In this document: positions 8,763 through 19,688 of the stretch, in pieces | Position numbering within the stretch: position 1 is the stretch's first letter | Layout of the letters: every line of letters begins with the position of its first letter | Assembly (NCBI GenBank): GCA_030528285.1 | Contig: JAUMZE010000001.1 | Location: 367,951 to 431,950 of the forward strand | Source: Aerococcus sp. | Lineage (GTDB): Bacteria; Bacillota; Bacilli; Lactobacillales; Aerococcaceae | Reading direction: 5' to 3' | DNA length: 64,000 bases | Program-made: the position numbers and the translations under genes | Notes under the pieces: generated by a model | What the model was told of the DNA's origin: nothing | Databases searched by the model: none | What the model saw: only the letters and a program-made list of their open reading frames with translations

Positions 8763-10271
8763 TTAAAGGTAAGCGGCGGCAATCATCATGACTAAACTAA
8801 TCACACTGATCAGAACGAGGAATTTCCAAACGAATTTCCACCAGGTCGTAATGTTAATCCCTGCTAATGCTAAACCACCCATCAAAATCCCAGATGTTGG
8901 TGATACCAAGTTGACTAATCCAGCCACGGTTTGGTAAATCGTCACCATCAAGCTCTTCGCAATCCCAGCGAAGTCTGCTAATGGTGCCATGATCCCCATC
9001 GTTGCAGCCGCTAAACCGGATGTCGATGGAATCAAGAAGGACAGTGGCACATAGAAGAGGGACGCAATCGTAACGAAGACCCCTTTGGATAAACCAGTGA
9101 GGGAGCTTTCGCCCCAATGGAGGATCGTCGCTGTAATTTGACCATCATTCATGACCACTTGGATCCCACGTGCCACTGCAATAATCAAAGCAACAGAGAG
9201 GAGATCCTTGGACCCATCAATGAAGGTATCCACGATTTCTTCTTCCGCCATGCCTGCATACAGACCGATAATGATCGCGAAGGCAAAGAAGAGGAAGGTA
9301 ATTTCAACTAAGGACCATTGACCCATTGGCAAGAGTGAAGATCCGACGAAATGACCGAGGAATGGTACACCCATGAGCCAGTTATGGAAGTTTTCAAACA
9401 GCGAAATGTTGAAATCGCTCCATGGAATCAATGCAATAATCATTAATGCGAAGGTAATGCCGAATAACCATAAAACACCCTTTTGTTTTTTGGTCATCTT
9501 TTCACCTTCATTGCGCACTTGGAATTTCGCGCGTTGTTCTTCGATAGTGTCATAGACGTACGAGTTCTTGATATCGGCTTTCAATGAGGAAGCGTAACGT
9601 GTAACGAAAATGGAGCCTAAAACCCACATGACAACGAACATAATGACACGTAAAACGATCCCTTCACCGATACCCACACCGGCTGCGTCCGAAGCTACCC
9701 CGGTTGCAAATGGGTTCACCGTTGAAGCCAAGTTCCCTAAGTTGGAACCCAAGAAAATAATAGCTGTTGCTGTCAAAGCATCAAACCCGAGTGAAATCGT
9801 CATTGGAATCAAGATTGGGTAGAAAGCAATTGTTTCTTCACCCATTCCATAAGTCGATCCACCGAGTACAAAAATAAACATCAAAATCCAAATCAGACGG
9901 TTAATGTTGTCCTTGTTAGCCTTCATAACGCTGGCAATTCCTGCGTCGATGGCTCCGGTCTTATTCACAATTCCCAAGAAACCACCAATCACTAAGACGT
10001 AAACAGACACTTCAACCGCACCGCCTGTTGCATCGGTTCCGAGCATCCCACGTACTGGTGCCGCAATGACATCCCACAATCCCTGTGGCGTCTGTGTCAC
10101 CGCATGATAGGTACCTGCAATAATGCTGCCGTCATCGTTGGTATTATATTGCCCACTAGGAATAATCCAGGTCAATACCGCCAAGACAGCAATTAACAGC
10201 ATCAGAATCGCAAAAGAACTCGGCAACTTAAAACCTTTTTTCTTCGGCGCTTCTGTTTGGTTTTCCGACAT
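8763..10271 (-). CDS. arcD: Arginine/ornithine antiporter of the YfcC type
   Basis: A 502-residue integral membrane protein with about 12 hydrophobic segments, of the YfcC family used as ArcD in streptococcal arc clusters. It is expected to exchange external arginine for ornithine. Conserved stretches are LTWIIPSGQY near the N-terminus, TYGMGEETIAFYPI, NPFATGVASDAAG, LIPSTSGLAAATMGI and LVSPTSGIL. The start is placed at the ATG preceded by GGGGGAATTACAA; an upstream in-frame ATG nine codons earlier would put the ribosome site inside the gene. It lies between arcB and arcC, after a hairpin terminator that may separate arcDC from arcAB. The substrate is inferred from family and context. Confidence 0.9.
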   Translation of the reverse strand: MSENQTEAPKKKGFKLPSSFAILMLLIAVLAVLTWIIPSGQYNTNDDGSIIAGTYHAVTQTPQGLWDVIAAPVRGMLGTDATGGAVEVSVYVLVIGGFLGIVNKTGAIDAGIASVMKANKDNINRLIWILMFIFVLGGSTYGMGEETIAFYPILIPMTISLGFDALTATAIIFLGSNLGNLASTVNPFATGVASDAAGVGIGEGIVLRVIMFVVMWVLGSIFVTRYASSLKADIKNSYVYDTIEEQRAKFQVRNEGEKMTKKQKGVLWLFGITFALMIIALIPWSDFNISLFENFHNWLMGVPFLGHFVGSSLLPMGQWSLVEITFLFFAFAIIIGLYAGMAEEEIVDTFIDGSKDLLSVALIIAVARGIQVVMNDGQITATILHWGESSLTGLSKGVFVTIASLFYVPLSFLIPSTSGLAAATMGIMAPLADFAGIAKSLMVTIYQTVAGLVNLVSPTSGILMGGLALAGINITTWWKFVWKFLVLISVISLVMMIAAAYL

Positions 10272-10415
10272 TTGTAATTCCCCCTTTTCATTGATCAAGA
10301 ATAGATTAACAAATTCTCCTCAACTTGGAAATGATCATTTCTTGCTTTGCGGAGATTTTTGTTATCAGATAGGTAGTATCGTTATCACTAATAGATCTTA
10401 TTAATTATAAATCAA

Positions 10416-10460
10416 ACGAAAAATGAAGCCAGGATGTCAACTCCATCCTGGCTTGTTTGG
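10416..10460 (-). terminator. Terminator between arcB and arcD
   Basis: An 11-bp perfect stem AAGCCAGGATG/CATCCTGGCTT with a 7-base loop, followed on the minus strand by CATTTTTCG. It lies about 160 bases after arcB. A TATAAT-like sequence follows, so arcD-arcC may have its own promoter. Confidence 0.75.
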
Positions 10461-10619
10461 TTCATCTGACTAAGGCAATTGTTATGAGTGAACGTAACGG
10501 TCACAACCATCACCTCGAGTCATCGCACACTGATTGATGGATGAAGGAAATGTTTATGTATCCCTCGCTTGGAAGGACTTCCTCTATTACAAACGATCAG
10601 TGAAATAGTGATGCACTAA

Positions 10620-11630
10620 TTATACGCGTGGAATGAACAAGTGTCCTGCGGTAGCTGCCATAATCGCTTTGATTGAGTGCATACGGTTTTCAGCTTCTTC
10701 AAACTGACGACCTTCTTTGCTTCTGAAGACAGCATCGCTAATTTCCATTTCTGGAACACCATATTTATCGTACATTTCTTTACCAATCTTCGTCTTGGTG
10801 TCGTGGAAGGCTGGTAAGCAGTGCAAGACAATGTAGTCACCTTTGATGTGGCTCACTAATTCTTCGTTGATTTGGTATGGTTTCAACAAATCAATACGTT
10901 CTTTGAATTTGTCTTCTTCACCCATGGATGCCCAAACATCGGTGTAGAGCACATCTGCATCTTCAACGGCTTTGTTGATGTCAGCAGTCACTTCGATCTT
11001 CGCACCACTCTTTTCAGCACGTTCTTTGGCTAAGTTGAGCACTTCTTCGGTTGGATTCAATTGTTCTGGCGTTGCGATCGTTACGGAAACACCTAGCATT
11101 GCACCTGTAACGAGTAAGCTGTTGGCGATGTTGTTGCGGCCGTCACCACAGTAAACTAACTTCAAGCCTTTTAATTTACCAAATTCTTCTTTGATAGTCA
11201 TGAAGTCAGCGATCATTTGGGTTGGATGCCATTCGTCGGTCAAACCATTCCAAACAGGTACGCCAGAGAATTCAGCAAGTTCTTCAACCATTTCTTGGCT
11301 GAAACCACGGAATTCGATCCCATCGAACATACCACCGAAGACTTTCGCGGTATCTTCTACACTTTCTTTCTTACCAAATTGGGTGTCGCCAGGGCCCATG
11401 AATTCTGGGTTAGCGCCCAAGTCGTTCGCTGCTACTGTGAAGGCAGAGCGCGTACGGGTAGAGGTTTTTTGGAAGAGCAGAACGATATTTTGACCCTTCA
11501 TGTATTCATGTGGGATTCCGCGTTTCTTCAAATCTTTCAAATGAATCGCGAAATCAATGAGGTATTCTAATTCCTCTGGTGTGTAATCAATTTCCTTTAA
11601 TAAACTTCTTCCTTGGAAAACTCCTGACAT
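10620..11630 (-). CDS. arcB: Ornithine carbamoyltransferase, catabolic
   Basis: A 336-residue enzyme that phosphorolyses citrulline to ornithine and carbamoyl phosphate in the arginine deiminase pathway. The carbamoyl-phosphate loop STRTRS is at 57-62, EFRGFSQE and [11 protein letters not shown] lie near 110-135, DVWASMGEE near 233, and the HCLPAFH signature near 272. The length matches catabolic OTCs. Position between arcA and arcD gives the catabolic assignment. AAAGGA precedes the ATG. Some 320 bases separate it from arcD; that spacer holds the terminator and a GTTATC direct repeat near 10369-10386, and no gene was seen. Confidence 0.96.
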   Translation of the reverse strand: MSGVFQGRSLLKEIDYTPEELEYLIDFAIHLKDLKKRGIPHEYMKGQNIVLLFQKTSTRTRSAFTVAANDLGANPEFMGPGDTQFGKKESVEDTAKVFGGMFDGIEFRGFSQEMVEELAEFSGVPVWNGLTDEWHPTQMIADFMTIKEEFGKLKGLKLVYCGDGRNNIANSLLVTGAMLGVSVTIATPEQLNPTEEVLNLAKERAEKSGAKIEVTADINKAVEDADVLYTDVWASMGEEDKFKERIDLLKPYQINEELVSHIKGDYIVLHCLPAFHDTKTKIGKEMYDKYGVPEMEISDAVFRSKEGRQFEEAENRMHSIKAIMAATAGHLFIPRV

Positions 11631-11670
11631 AGCTTTAGGTCCTTTCTCTTATTTCATCCGTTAGCGTCAA

Positions 11671-11684
11671 TCAAAGCGCTTAGA
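11671..11684 (-). promoter_or_regulatory. Candidate cre site at the arcA stop codon
   Basis: TCTAAGCGCTTTGA has the AAGCGCTT core and 12 of 14 positions of the CcpA consensus. It overlaps the arcA stop codon, 40 bases before arcB. The position suits a roadblock more than promoter repression. Confidence 0.3.
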
Positions 11685-12906
11685 TATTTTCACGGTAGAG
11701 TGGCATGGTCATGCAACGTGGGCCCCCACGACCCTTAACCAATTGTCCACCTTCAATTTCATGAACCAAAATGCCGTGTTCTTTCATCAAGGCATTGGTA
11801 ATGGTATTGGCCGTGTAAACAACTACTTCACCTGGAGCAACGGCTAACGTGTTAGTACCATCATTCCACTGTTCGCGTGCGGCGTCAACTGGATCTCCAC
11901 CTCCGCAACGAAGTAATTGAACTTCATCGAGGTTGAGAGCTTCTTTCAAGATGGATTCAAGGCTTTCTTCACGTTTAACGATGCGTAATTCTTCGTCACC
12001 GTCGCCTGGTTGAATATCAAAGACGGTCAAATCGCCTTCAATTTCTGGGTGAATCGTGAATTTGTCGTAGTCCACCATCGTAAATACGGTGTCCAAGTGC
12101 ATGAACTTACGGTTATTCGCAATGTGGAAGGCCAAGATCCGTTTGAATTCAGAGCCTGCAAAGAGACGTTTTGCCATTTTTTCAATGGAGCGTGCGTCGG
12201 TACGTTGAGAAATTCCGCAAGCAATCGTGTTGTTACCGAGGATTAATTCGTCCCCACCTTCGATCCGGGTGTTTTCGGTACGGTCATAGAAGCGATCTAC
12301 TTGGCCGTTGCCGTAAACTGGATGGTGATCGAAAATGTATTGGCTAATCAAGGTTTCACGGTTACGCGTGTCGGAGTACATGTGGTTCAACGTAATCCCG
12401 TGTGCCATCGAAGCGAAGTTATCACGTGAGAAGTAAAGGTTTGGCATCGGATCTACTAAGAATGGATAGTCACTCTCGGTGTAGTCTACCAAATGTTTTT
12501 GACCTTTCGCATGAATTTCAGATTTACGGAAACCAGCGATGGATTTCATGACCATAGCTTTGGTGTCCATACCCATCAAGTATTCTTTCAAGGCATCTGC
12601 TTCACGTTCGCTGGATACGCCACTTTCTTTAGTCCAGTCATTGATATATTGTTCCTTCACACCGGCTGCATCAATTGCTTCAGTTGCAAGGTCTTCAATA
12701 TAAACTGGATTAATTCCTAAATCACGCAGTTGCTTGGTAAAACCATCATGTTCCTTCTGTGCATCTGCTAAATAAGGAATATCATCGAACAAGAGACGTT
12801 CGAGATAGTCAGGCATCAAGTTGATTAATTCATCGCCTGGGCGGTGAACCATCACTGTTTTTAACTTACCAATTTCTGAGTAGACATTAATTGGACGATC
12901 AGTCAT
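11680..12906 (-). CDS. arcA: Arginine deiminase
   Basis: A 408-residue guanidino-group modifying enzyme that hydrolyses arginine to citrulline and ammonia, the first step of the ADI pathway. Visible signatures are the N-terminal [27 protein letters not shown] near residue 157, EGGDELILG near 213, [10 protein letters not shown] near 270, and the nucleophile cysteine in [10 protein letters not shown] near residue 398. The start is the ATG nine bases after AAGGAG; two earlier in-frame codons (GTG, TTG) were not chosen. It heads the arc cluster behind a promoter region with a CcpA-like site and a Crp-type inverted repeat. Confidence 0.97.
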   Translation of the reverse strand: MTDRPINVYSEIGKLKTVMVHRPGDELINLMPDYLERLLFDDIPYLADAQKEHDGFTKQLRDLGINPVYIEDLATEAIDAAGVKEQYINDWTKESGVSSEREADALKEYLMGMDTKAMVMKSIAGFRKSEIHAKGQKHLVDYTESDYPFLVDPMPNLYFSRDNFASMAHGITLNHMYSDTRNRETLISQYIFDHHPVYGNGQVDRFYDRTENTRIEGGDELILGNNTIACGISQRTDARSIEKMAKRLFAGSEFKRILAFHIANNRKFMHLDTVFTMVDYDKFTIHPEIEGDLTVFDIQPGDGDEELRIVKREESLESILKEALNLDEVQLLRCGGGDPVDAAREQWNDGTNTLAVAPGEVVVYTANTITNALMKEHGILVHEIEGGQLVKGRGGPRCMTMPLYRENI

Positions 12907-12949
12907 CAACACTCTCTCCTTTTTTATAAATTCTATTTCCTACACTCAT

Positions 12950-12958
12950 ATCTTAGCA
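12950..12958 (-). promoter_or_regulatory. Extended -10 promoter of the arc operon
   Basis: TGCTAAGAT on the minus strand is an extended -10 about 45 bases before arcA. The expected -35 is poor and overlaps the cre-like site, as expected for an activator-dependent promoter. Confidence 0.5.
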
Positions 12959-12963
12959 TATTT

Positions 12964-12977
12964 AGAAAGCGCTTACG
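12964..12977 (-). promoter_or_regulatory. Candidate cre (CcpA) site in the arcA promoter
   Basis: CGTAAGCGCTTTCT has the palindromic AAGCGCTT core and 12 of 14 consensus positions. It sits between the expected -35 and -10, so CcpA binding would block the promoter in glucose, in line with known carbon repression of arc operons. Confidence 0.6.
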
Positions 12978-12996
12978 CCAACCACTTAGCATCCAA

Positions 12997-13016
12997 AATG
13001 AGAAATTCCTCTCATT
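12997..13016. promoter_or_regulatory. Crp/Fnr-type inverted repeat, likely ArcR site
   Basis: AATGAGA-N6-TCTCATT is a perfect inverted repeat with the TGNGA-N6-TCNCA geometry of Crp-family sites. Its centre is about 63 bases before the inferred arcA transcription start, close to the class I activator position. ArcR, encoded at the end of the cluster, is the obvious candidate. Confidence 0.5.
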
Positions 13017-13025
13017 ATTCACATC

Positions 13026-13039
13026 AATTAGCGCTAATT
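13026..13039. promoter_or_regulatory. Palindrome AATTAGCGCTAATT upstream of arcA
   Basis: A perfect 14-bp palindrome about 25 bp upstream of the Crp-type repeat. It could be a second operator, but no known consensus was matched. Confidence 0.35.
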
Positions 13040-13117
13040 CCCATCATATCAATCCTCAAGCGATTAAAAAAAGGTTTCCCGATGAGGAGACTATATAAAA
13101 TAAATGGTTTTCTTAAT

Positions 13118-13153
13118 AAAAAACGCAACAGAAAGTGAATCGTTTCTGTTGCG
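13118..13153 (-). terminator. Terminator of gltX
   Basis: An 11-bp perfect stem CGCAACAGAAA/TTTCTGTTGCG followed by six T on the minus strand, 40 bases after the gltX stop. Confidence 0.9.
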
Positions 13154-13192
13154 CTGAGGGAATGAGACGTAACAGCCTTATTCCTTATTCTT

Positions 13193-14668
13193 TTATTGTG
13201 CCATGATCGCTTTGGCTTGTTCGATGTGGTTTAAGACAGTTTCTTTTCCTTGGAGTTCGAGAGCTTCCCCGATGCCTGGGCCATGCTCCTCACCCGTCGT
13301 TGCTACACGAATTGGCATGTAGAGATTCTTCCCTTTGATACCTTTCTCTTTTTGGATGGACTTGATCGCTGCCATAATTTCATCAGACGTGAAATTGTCC
13401 ATCGCTCTAACCTTCGCTTCAAAGGCATTGATCACGGTTGGTGCCGTTTCCACGCTTAGAATTTCGTGGCCACGTTCGTCGATAGAAATCTCATCCACGA
13501 AGAATTGTTCTGAGAGCGGCACGATCTCTGCGGCATAGGACATTTCATCCTTGTAGAGGGATACCAATTTCTTCGCCCAGTCTAATTCCTGTTCGGTTGG
13601 TTCTGGAGAGATATGACCTGCTTTTTGAAGATGTGGAATCGCAAGCTCGGTAATCGAATCGAGATCCGCAGCCTTCACGTAGCGGTTATTGACCCAAGCA
13701 AGCTTCTTGTTATCGAAGGACGCAGGGGACTTGCTCAACCGTTTTGGATCAAACATCTCGATAAATTCATCGATTGAGAAGATTTCCTGTTCTCCCTTAG
13801 GTGACCAACCTAACAATGTAATGAAGTTGAACATCGCATCTGGCAAGTAGCCAAGGTCACGATATTGTTCGATGAATTGCAGGATTGATTCGTCACGTTT
13901 CGAGAGTTTCTTACCGGTTTCGACATTGATAATCAAGCTCATATGGCCGAAGATTGGATGTTCCCAGCCGAGTGCTTCGTAGATCATCATCTGTTTAGGA
14001 GTATTGGCAATATGGTCATCCCCACGCAATACATGGGAAATTTCCATCTCATGATCATCTACCACAACCGCAAAATTATAGGTAGGGGTGCCATCCTGTT
14101 TCATAATCACGAAGTCGCCACCGATATTATCAGAGTTCACTGATACGGATTTCTTCACGATATCGTCCCATTGATAGTCTTTGTTTTCTGGAACACGGAA
14201 GCGCACGGTTTCTGGTAAACCCGCTTGGCGCGCAGCTTCAATATCTGCCTCAGAACGATCACGCCAAGTCCCATCATAGTGTGGCATAATACCGTTTGCT
14301 TTTTGTTCTTCACGGGTCTTGGCTAATTCTTCCGGCGTATCGAATGCATAGTACGCATCGCCGGACTCAATCAATTGCTTAATGTATTTTTGATAGAGGG
14401 CATTACGCTCGGATTGATGGTATGGTGCATGTGGACCACCAATATCTGGACCTTCATCCCAATCCATGCCTAACCATTTAAGGTTTTCCAACTGGCTGCG
14501 TTCACCATCTTCAATGTTCCGCTTCTTATCGGTATCTTCAATCCGAATGATAAACTCGCCACCGAAATGACGCGCATATAGATAATTAAACAATGCTGTC
14601 CGTGCATTTCCTATATGCAAATGCCCAGTTGGACTTGGCGCATAACGTACTCTAATTTTGTCTGCCAT
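13193..14668 (-). CDS. gltX: Glutamyl-tRNA synthetase
   Basis: A 491-residue class I synthetase that charges tRNA(Glu) and, in bacteria lacking GlnRS, also tRNA(Gln). The HIGN motif is at 18-21, RIEDTD near 43, [10 protein letters not shown] near 212, and the KMSKS-like KLSKRD near 255. The C-terminal helical anticodon-binding region is complete, ending in [19 protein letters not shown] precedes the ATG. It stands alone between groEL and arcA with its own terminator. No T-box was found upstream. Confidence 0.97.
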   Translation of the reverse strand: MADKIRVRYAPSPTGHLHIGNARTALFNYLYARHFGGEFIIRIEDTDKKRNIEDGERSQLENLKWLGMDWDEGPDIGGPHAPYHQSERNALYQKYIKQLIESGDAYYAFDTPEELAKTREEQKANGIMPHYDGTWRDRSEADIEAARQAGLPETVRFRVPENKDYQWDDIVKKSVSVNSDNIGGDFVIMKQDGTPTYNFAVVVDDHEMEISHVLRGDDHIANTPKQMMIYEALGWEHPIFGHMSLIINVETGKKLSKRDESILQFIEQYRDLGYLPDAMFNFITLLGWSPKGEQEIFSIDEFIEMFDPKRLSKSPASFDNKKLAWVNNRYVKAADLDSITELAIPHLQKAGHISPEPTEQELDWAKKLVSLYKDEMSYAAEIVPLSEQFFVDEISIDERGHEILSVETAPTVINAFEAKVRAMDNFTSDEIMAAIKSIQKEKGIKGKNLYMPIRVATTGEEHGPGIGEALELQGKETVLNHIEQAKAIMAQ

Positions 14669-14744
14669 GACCGTCTCTCCTTATTCTAGAATTCATACAG
14701 CCCCATTCTAACATAGATCGAGGGCGTTTTCTCGATAAAAGGAT

Positions 14745-14778
14745 GCCCGAAAGACTGGATAGACCACTCTTTCGGGCG
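14745..14778. repeat. Hairpin between groEL and gltX
   Basis: A perfect 10-bp stem GCCCGAAAGA/TCTTTCGGGC with a 14-base loop. A T-run (GATTTTT) follows on the plus strand and a weaker CCTTTTAT on the minus strand. It may be a back-up terminator or part of the gltX leader. Confidence 0.5.
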
Positions 14779-14806
14779 ATTTTTACTGATAACTACTTGA
14801 CCATGA

Positions 14807-14839
14807 AAAAAGAGCTCCGTCGAAACAGAACTCTTTTTG
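14807..14839 (-). terminator. Terminator of groESL
   Basis: A 9-bp stem closed by a TTCG tetraloop, with two G-T pairs, then six T on the minus strand. It lies about 95 bases after the groEL stop. Confidence 0.85.
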
Positions 14840-14931
14840 TATGACTCCTACAGCTTGTTGATAGCACTCACTTTTGGAAGTCACTGTATCATTTTACCAT
14901 ACTTGGTAAAAGCGTTATTTCTTATCTAGGA

Positions 14932-16587
<1,656 letters not shown>

Positions 16588-16606
16588 TTATCTTTGATAT
16601 GCTTAA

Positions 16607-16879
16607 TTAAGCAATGACAGCGACAATATCCTTTTCTTTCATAATCAAGTAATCTTCACCTTCAAAGGTTACTTCACTACCAGCGTATTTCTCAAATAAG
16701 ACATGATCGCCTTTTTTCACTTGAGGAGTGAAGTCATCGGTTGCATCGCTCACTGCAATTACTTCACCAATTTGTGGTTTTTCCTTTGCAGCGGATGGTA
16801 ATACTAAACCGGAAGCTGTTTTTTCTTCTTGTTCTTCTTTGACTTGAACAATGACACGTTCATTTAATGGTTTTAACAT
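16607..16879 (-). CDS. groES: 10-kDa co-chaperonin GroES
   Basis: A 90-residue lid protein for the GroEL chamber. It opens with [13 protein letters not shown] and ends with [16 protein letters not shown]; the mobile-loop region [19 protein letters not shown] is intact. The start is the ATG after GGAGGGAACGTTA. The longer in-frame extension of 30 codons runs through the CIRCE operator and is not coding. Confidence 0.97.
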   Translation of the reverse strand: MLKPLNERVIVQVKEEQEEKTASGLVLPSAAKEKPQIGEVIAVSDATDDFTPQVKKGDHVLFEKYAGSEVTFEGEDYLIMKEKDIVAVIA

Positions 16880-16935
16880 TAACGTTCCCTCCATCATTTT
16901 GCATTTAATAATCATCACTATGACCTTTCGCCTGG

Positions 16936-16962
16936 TTAGCACTTGAATCATTAGAGTGCTAA
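16936..16962. promoter_or_regulatory. CIRCE operator (HrcA binding site)
   Basis: TTAGCACTT-N9-GAGTGCTAA matches the CIRCE consensus except for the last base of the first arm. It lies just after the inferred transcription start of groES, the standard place for HrcA repression. Confidence 0.95.
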
Positions 16963-16974
16963 CTGACACTAGTA

Positions 16975-17003
16975 ATAGTAACCCTTTTCGATAGAGATTG
17001 CAA
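16975..17003 (-). promoter_or_regulatory. groES promoter
   Basis: TTGCAA-N17-TACTAT on the minus strand, with CIRCE immediately downstream. Confidence 0.8.
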
Positions 17004-17125
17004 TAGAAAAGGTTGACTTTTTTTGACCAAATTCATTGTATCGCTTGCATTCGCCTTTTCTTTTCGTTACATTAGGGAAAGATCGCGCACAAACAACCAC
17101 TAAAATCCATGTAAGGAGGATGCCT

Positions 17126-17338
17126 ATGTCATCAAAAATGGTCTTAACGAATATGGGACTGCGCGCATTTTTCGCTGTTGTCTTCGTCATGATGGCGATT
17201 AATAGTGCAGCTCCTGCAACAAACGGACTGGATTTCTTTAAAATTTTGTTTGTCAGTTTCGCTGCCAGCAATGTGGTACAGCTCATTCGTTTCTTCCCAA
17301 TCTATCGCGCACTCAAGCAACGTGAAGACGAACGCTGA
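17126..17338 (+). CDS. Small two-helix membrane protein (YdiK/DUF4305-like?)
   Basis: A 70-residue protein with two hydrophobic helices (about residues 11-27 and 36-56) and a charged tail KQREDER. The ATG follows AAGGAGGATGCCT at good spacing, and coding is plus-strand, divergent from groESL. In Bacillus a small membrane protein, YdiK (DUF4305), lies next to groES, and the two-helix layout is similar; the match is a suggestion, not a firm call. No function is known to me. Confidence 0.6.
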   Translation: MSSKMVLTNMGLRAFFAVVFVMMAINSAAPATNGLDFFKILFVSFAASNVVQLIRFFPIYRALKQREDER

Positions 17339-17365
17339 TCAAAAAAGAAGAATAAAGATACAACA

Positions 17366-17406
17366 AAGCGCCCCAGATACCAATCCACCTGGCATCTGGG
17401 GCGCTT
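17366..17406. terminator. Strong hairpin after the small membrane protein gene
   Basis: A 13-bp perfect stem (AAGCGCCCCAGAT with its complement), 28 bases after the stop. The tail CGTCTAT is not T-rich on the plus strand, so termination is likely but not textbook. The rest of 17407-17656 shows no gene. Confidence 0.55.
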
Positions 17407-17656
17407 CGTCTATCCATAAGAGACAATCACGGAATAAATCTCCGTGTTTGGGTGTGTTACTCATGAGAGAACGGTTTACTCGCTAATTATTTTATCAGAG
17501 AGCTTTATTCCTGTCACAGGTTTTCACTTATGAGGCGATCCATTGCATCATTAACAACAAAGTCACTGTCCCCGAATCATTGTGTCATTAAAGATGCCGT
17601 AACTATTCTTAAGTCACTGCAACGTCAAGGATGAAGCAACTAAACAAGCTAGATAA

Positions 17657-17684
17657 CAAAAAACTGAGCGATTTCTCGCTCAGT
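17657..17684 (-). terminator. Terminator of the rplJL operon
   Basis: Stem ACTGAGCGA/TCGCTCAGT with a GAAA tetraloop and six T on the minus strand, after rplL. Confidence 0.92.
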
Positions 17685-17709
17685 CCCTAAATCACCCGTT
17701 AAAAAGTGA

Positions 17710-18081
17710 TTATTTAAGTTCAGCAGATCCGCCAGCTTCTTCAATAGCAGCTTTGAGGGCTTCTGCTTCTTCTTTAGGCATTGCTTCTTTGATGACTTTA
17801 GGTGCGCCATCAACTAAGTCTTTAGCATCTTTCAAGCCTAAGCCAGTTGCTTCACGAACAGCTTTGATAACTTTGATCTTAGCTGCACCAGCATCGGTCA
17901 ATTCAACATCGAATTCGGTTTTTTCTTCACCGGCACCAGCGTCAGCAGCTGGACCAGCAGCAGCAACAGGCGCAGCTGCGGTTACGCCAAATTCTTCTTC
18001 AATAGCAGATACTAAGTCCGCTAATTCTAAAATTGTTGCGTCTTTTAATTGATCAACAATTGCATTAATGTCTAATGCCAT
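17710..18081 (-). CDS. rplL: 50S ribosomal protein L7/L12
   Basis: A 123-residue ribosomal stalk protein that recruits translational GTPases. The N-terminal dimerisation domain begins with [16 protein letters not shown], an Ala/Pro-rich hinge lies at about 33-52, and the C-terminal domain carries [26 protein letters not shown] precedes the ATG. It is 61 bases downstream of rplJ, the conserved L10-L12 pair. Confidence 0.98.
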   Translation of the reverse strand: MALDINAIVDQLKDATILELADLVSAIEEEFGVTAAAPVAAAGPAADAGAGEEKTEFDVELTDAGAAKIKVIKAVREATGLGLKDAKDLVDGAPKVIKEAMPKEEAEALKAAIEEAGGSAELK

Positions 18082-18142
18082 AATATATTTTCCTCCTAAT
18101 TATCTCTTGATGATTGGGTTATAAACGATTAATTGGATACGC

Positions 18143-18652
18143 TTAGGCTTCCTGGCCTTCGCTTTCTGCTTTATCTTGGATTGCTTTAACAGCATAAGCC
18201 ACATTACGGACTGGTGCTTGCAATACAGATAACAGCATAGACAGGACTCCTTCACGGTTAGGCAAGGATGCGATCCGGTTAATTTCATCCAATGAGAGTT
18301 CTTTCCCACCGAAGAAACCACCTTTTAATTCGAGGGCCTCAGCATCTTTCGAGAAATTCTTCAAGATACGTGCTGGCGCGGTAGCATCTTCACCACTGAA
18401 AGCAACAGCAGTCGGTCCTTCAAAGACTTCTTGGCTGTATTCAATCCCAGCTTCGTCCATTGCACGGCGCATCATGGTGTTCTTCAACACTTTGAAGGTT
18501 ACGCCTTCTTCACGCAATTGACGACGGAGCTCAGTCGCTTCAGCAACGGTTAAACCGAGGTAATCAACGGCAACAATACCATCTGAAGCTTTCACTTGGT
18601 CAACGATTTCGTTCACCATTTGTTGTTTCACTTGAATAGTTGCTTCACTCAC
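18143..18652 (-). CDS. rplJ: 50S ribosomal protein L10
   Basis: A 169-residue protein that anchors L12 dimers to the ribosomal stalk and represses its own operon. Features are GIVAVDYLGLTVAEATELRR near residue 25 and FKVLKNTMMRRA near 52. I place the start at a GTG (18652), because the upstream in-frame ATG is itself part of the ribosome-binding site ATGGAGGTGA. The GTG start gives MSEATIQVKQQ, aligned with other L10 proteins. Expression is governed by the L10 leader and attenuator upstream. Confidence 0.96.
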   Translation of the reverse strand: MSEATIQVKQQMVNEIVDQVKASDGIVAVDYLGLTVAEATELRRQLREEGVTFKVLKNTMMRRAMDEAGIEYSQEVFEGPTAVAFSGEDATAPARILKNFSKDAEALELKGGFFGGKELSLDEINRIASLPNREGVLSMLLSVLQAPVRNVAYAVKAIQDKAESEGQEA

Positions 18653-18683
18653 GTTCTCATTCACCTCCATGAATTAAGTTAGC

Positions 18684-18713
18684 GAGTTTTTTATTGTGGC
18701 AAATAAAAAACTC
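18684..18713 (-). promoter_or_regulatory. Antiterminator-like helix in the rplJ leader
   Basis: A perfect 12-bp helix (GAGTTTTTTATT with AATAAAAAACTC, 6-base loop) that uses the last GAG and the T-run of the preceding terminator. It therefore excludes the terminator hairpin. Confidence 0.55.
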
Positions 18714-18734
18714 TATGCCCCGAAAGACATAGAG
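18705..18734 (-). terminator. Attenuator terminator in the rplJL leader
   Basis: Minus strand: CTCTATGT, loop CTTTCGGG, GCATAGAG, then TTTTTTATT. It lies between the L10 binding element and rplJ, so it is a leader attenuator and not a gene-end terminator. Confidence 0.8.
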
Positions 18735-18824
18735 ATGTTAAACATAGTAAGGCCAAAATTAGCCACTAGTCATTCTCCCTCGGTTAGATATTAAGGTTAC
18801 AAGAACCACTAACTGTCTTCGGTA
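18735..18824 (-). ncRNA. Ribosomal protein L10 leader
   Basis: The minus strand carries ACCGAAGACAG at 18813-18823 and the CCGAGG element at 18779-18784, the conserved parts of the Firmicute L10 leader that mimics the rRNA site of L10. It starts directly after the promoter and precedes the attenuator. Confidence 0.8.
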
Positions 18825-18848
18825 CAATGAATATTAAATTCGTTAACC

Positions 18849-18877
18849 ATCATAACACGCCCAAAAAACTCAGTCAA
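18849..18877 (-). promoter_or_regulatory. Promoter of rplJL
   Basis: TTGACT-N17-TATGAT on the minus strand, about 200 bases before rplJ, within the rplA-rplJ spacer. Confidence 0.85.
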
Positions 18878-18907
18878 GCGCTTTTGGGGGTGATACGATC
18901 ACTAAAA

Positions 18908-19600
18908 TTAAGCGATGGAAAGTGGATCTACCTTGATGCCAGGTCCCATAGTGGTAGAAACAGCCATGTTGCGGATGTAACGACCTTTAGCAGCTGCAGG
19001 ACGCGCATTGAGGATCACTTCATTGATTGCTTTCAAGTTTTCTTCCAAGTCTTCAACGCTGAAGGAAACACGTCCCAATGGTACATGGATGTTAGAACCT
19101 TTGTCAGCGCGGTATTCAATTTGACCAGCTTTGATGTCGGAAACAGCTTGCTTCACGTCCATCGTTACGGTACCGGTCTTAGGGTTTGGCATTAAGCCTT
19201 TAGGTCCTAAGACACGACCTAAGCGACCAATTTTACCCATCATATCTGGGGTTGCAACTACGACGTCAAATTCGAACCAACCGCCGTTGATTTTTTCAAC
19301 GAGATCGTCGTCACCAACGTAGTCAGCACCTGCTTCACGTGCTTCTTCAGCCTTGTCACCTTGAGCAAATACCAAAACAGTTTGGTCTTTACCGGTCCCT
19401 TTAGGCATTACCATTGCACCACGGATTTGTTGGTCGTTCTTCTTCACATCAATGTTCAAGTTATAAGAAACTTCAACACTCTCGTCAAAGTTTACGTAAG
19501 AGATCTCTTTTAAGAGTTCCAACGCTTCTTTGGCTGAGTAGACATTGTTGCGATCAAATTTTTCGTAAGCTTGTTGTAATTTCTTCGATTTCTTAGCCAT
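18908..19600 (-). CDS. rplA: 50S ribosomal protein L1
   Basis: A 230-residue protein of the ribosomal L1 stalk and translational repressor of the L11-L1 operon. Characteristic segments are [16 protein letters not shown] at the start, [14 protein letters not shown] near residue 68, [22 protein letters not shown] near 118 and [21 protein letters not shown] near the end. GTAGGAGGAATAATAG precedes the ATG. It lies 88 bases downstream of rplK. Confidence 0.98.
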   Translation of the reverse strand: MAKKSKKLQQAYEKFDRNNVYSAKEALELLKEISYVNFDESVEVSYNLNIDVKKNDQQIRGAMVMPKGTGKDQTVLVFAQGDKAEEAREAGADYVGDDDLVEKINGGWFEFDVVVATPDMMGKIGRLGRVLGPKGLMPNPKTGTVTMDVKQAVSDIKAGQIEYRADKGSNIHVPLGRVSFSVEDLEENLKAINEVILNARPAAAKGRYIRNMAVSTTMGPGIKVDPLSIA

Positions 19601-19688
19601 CTATTATTCCTCCTACTTGTGGTTTTAGCGGTTAACCCTCCCACTCATAACACCAGACGGGTTATGGCGTGATCGTTGGTTACCTTTC

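Noticed and set aside
16880-16969. N-terminal extension of GroES by 30 codons
   Set aside because: It runs through the CIRCE operator, and the ATG after GGAGGG gives the standard GroES start.
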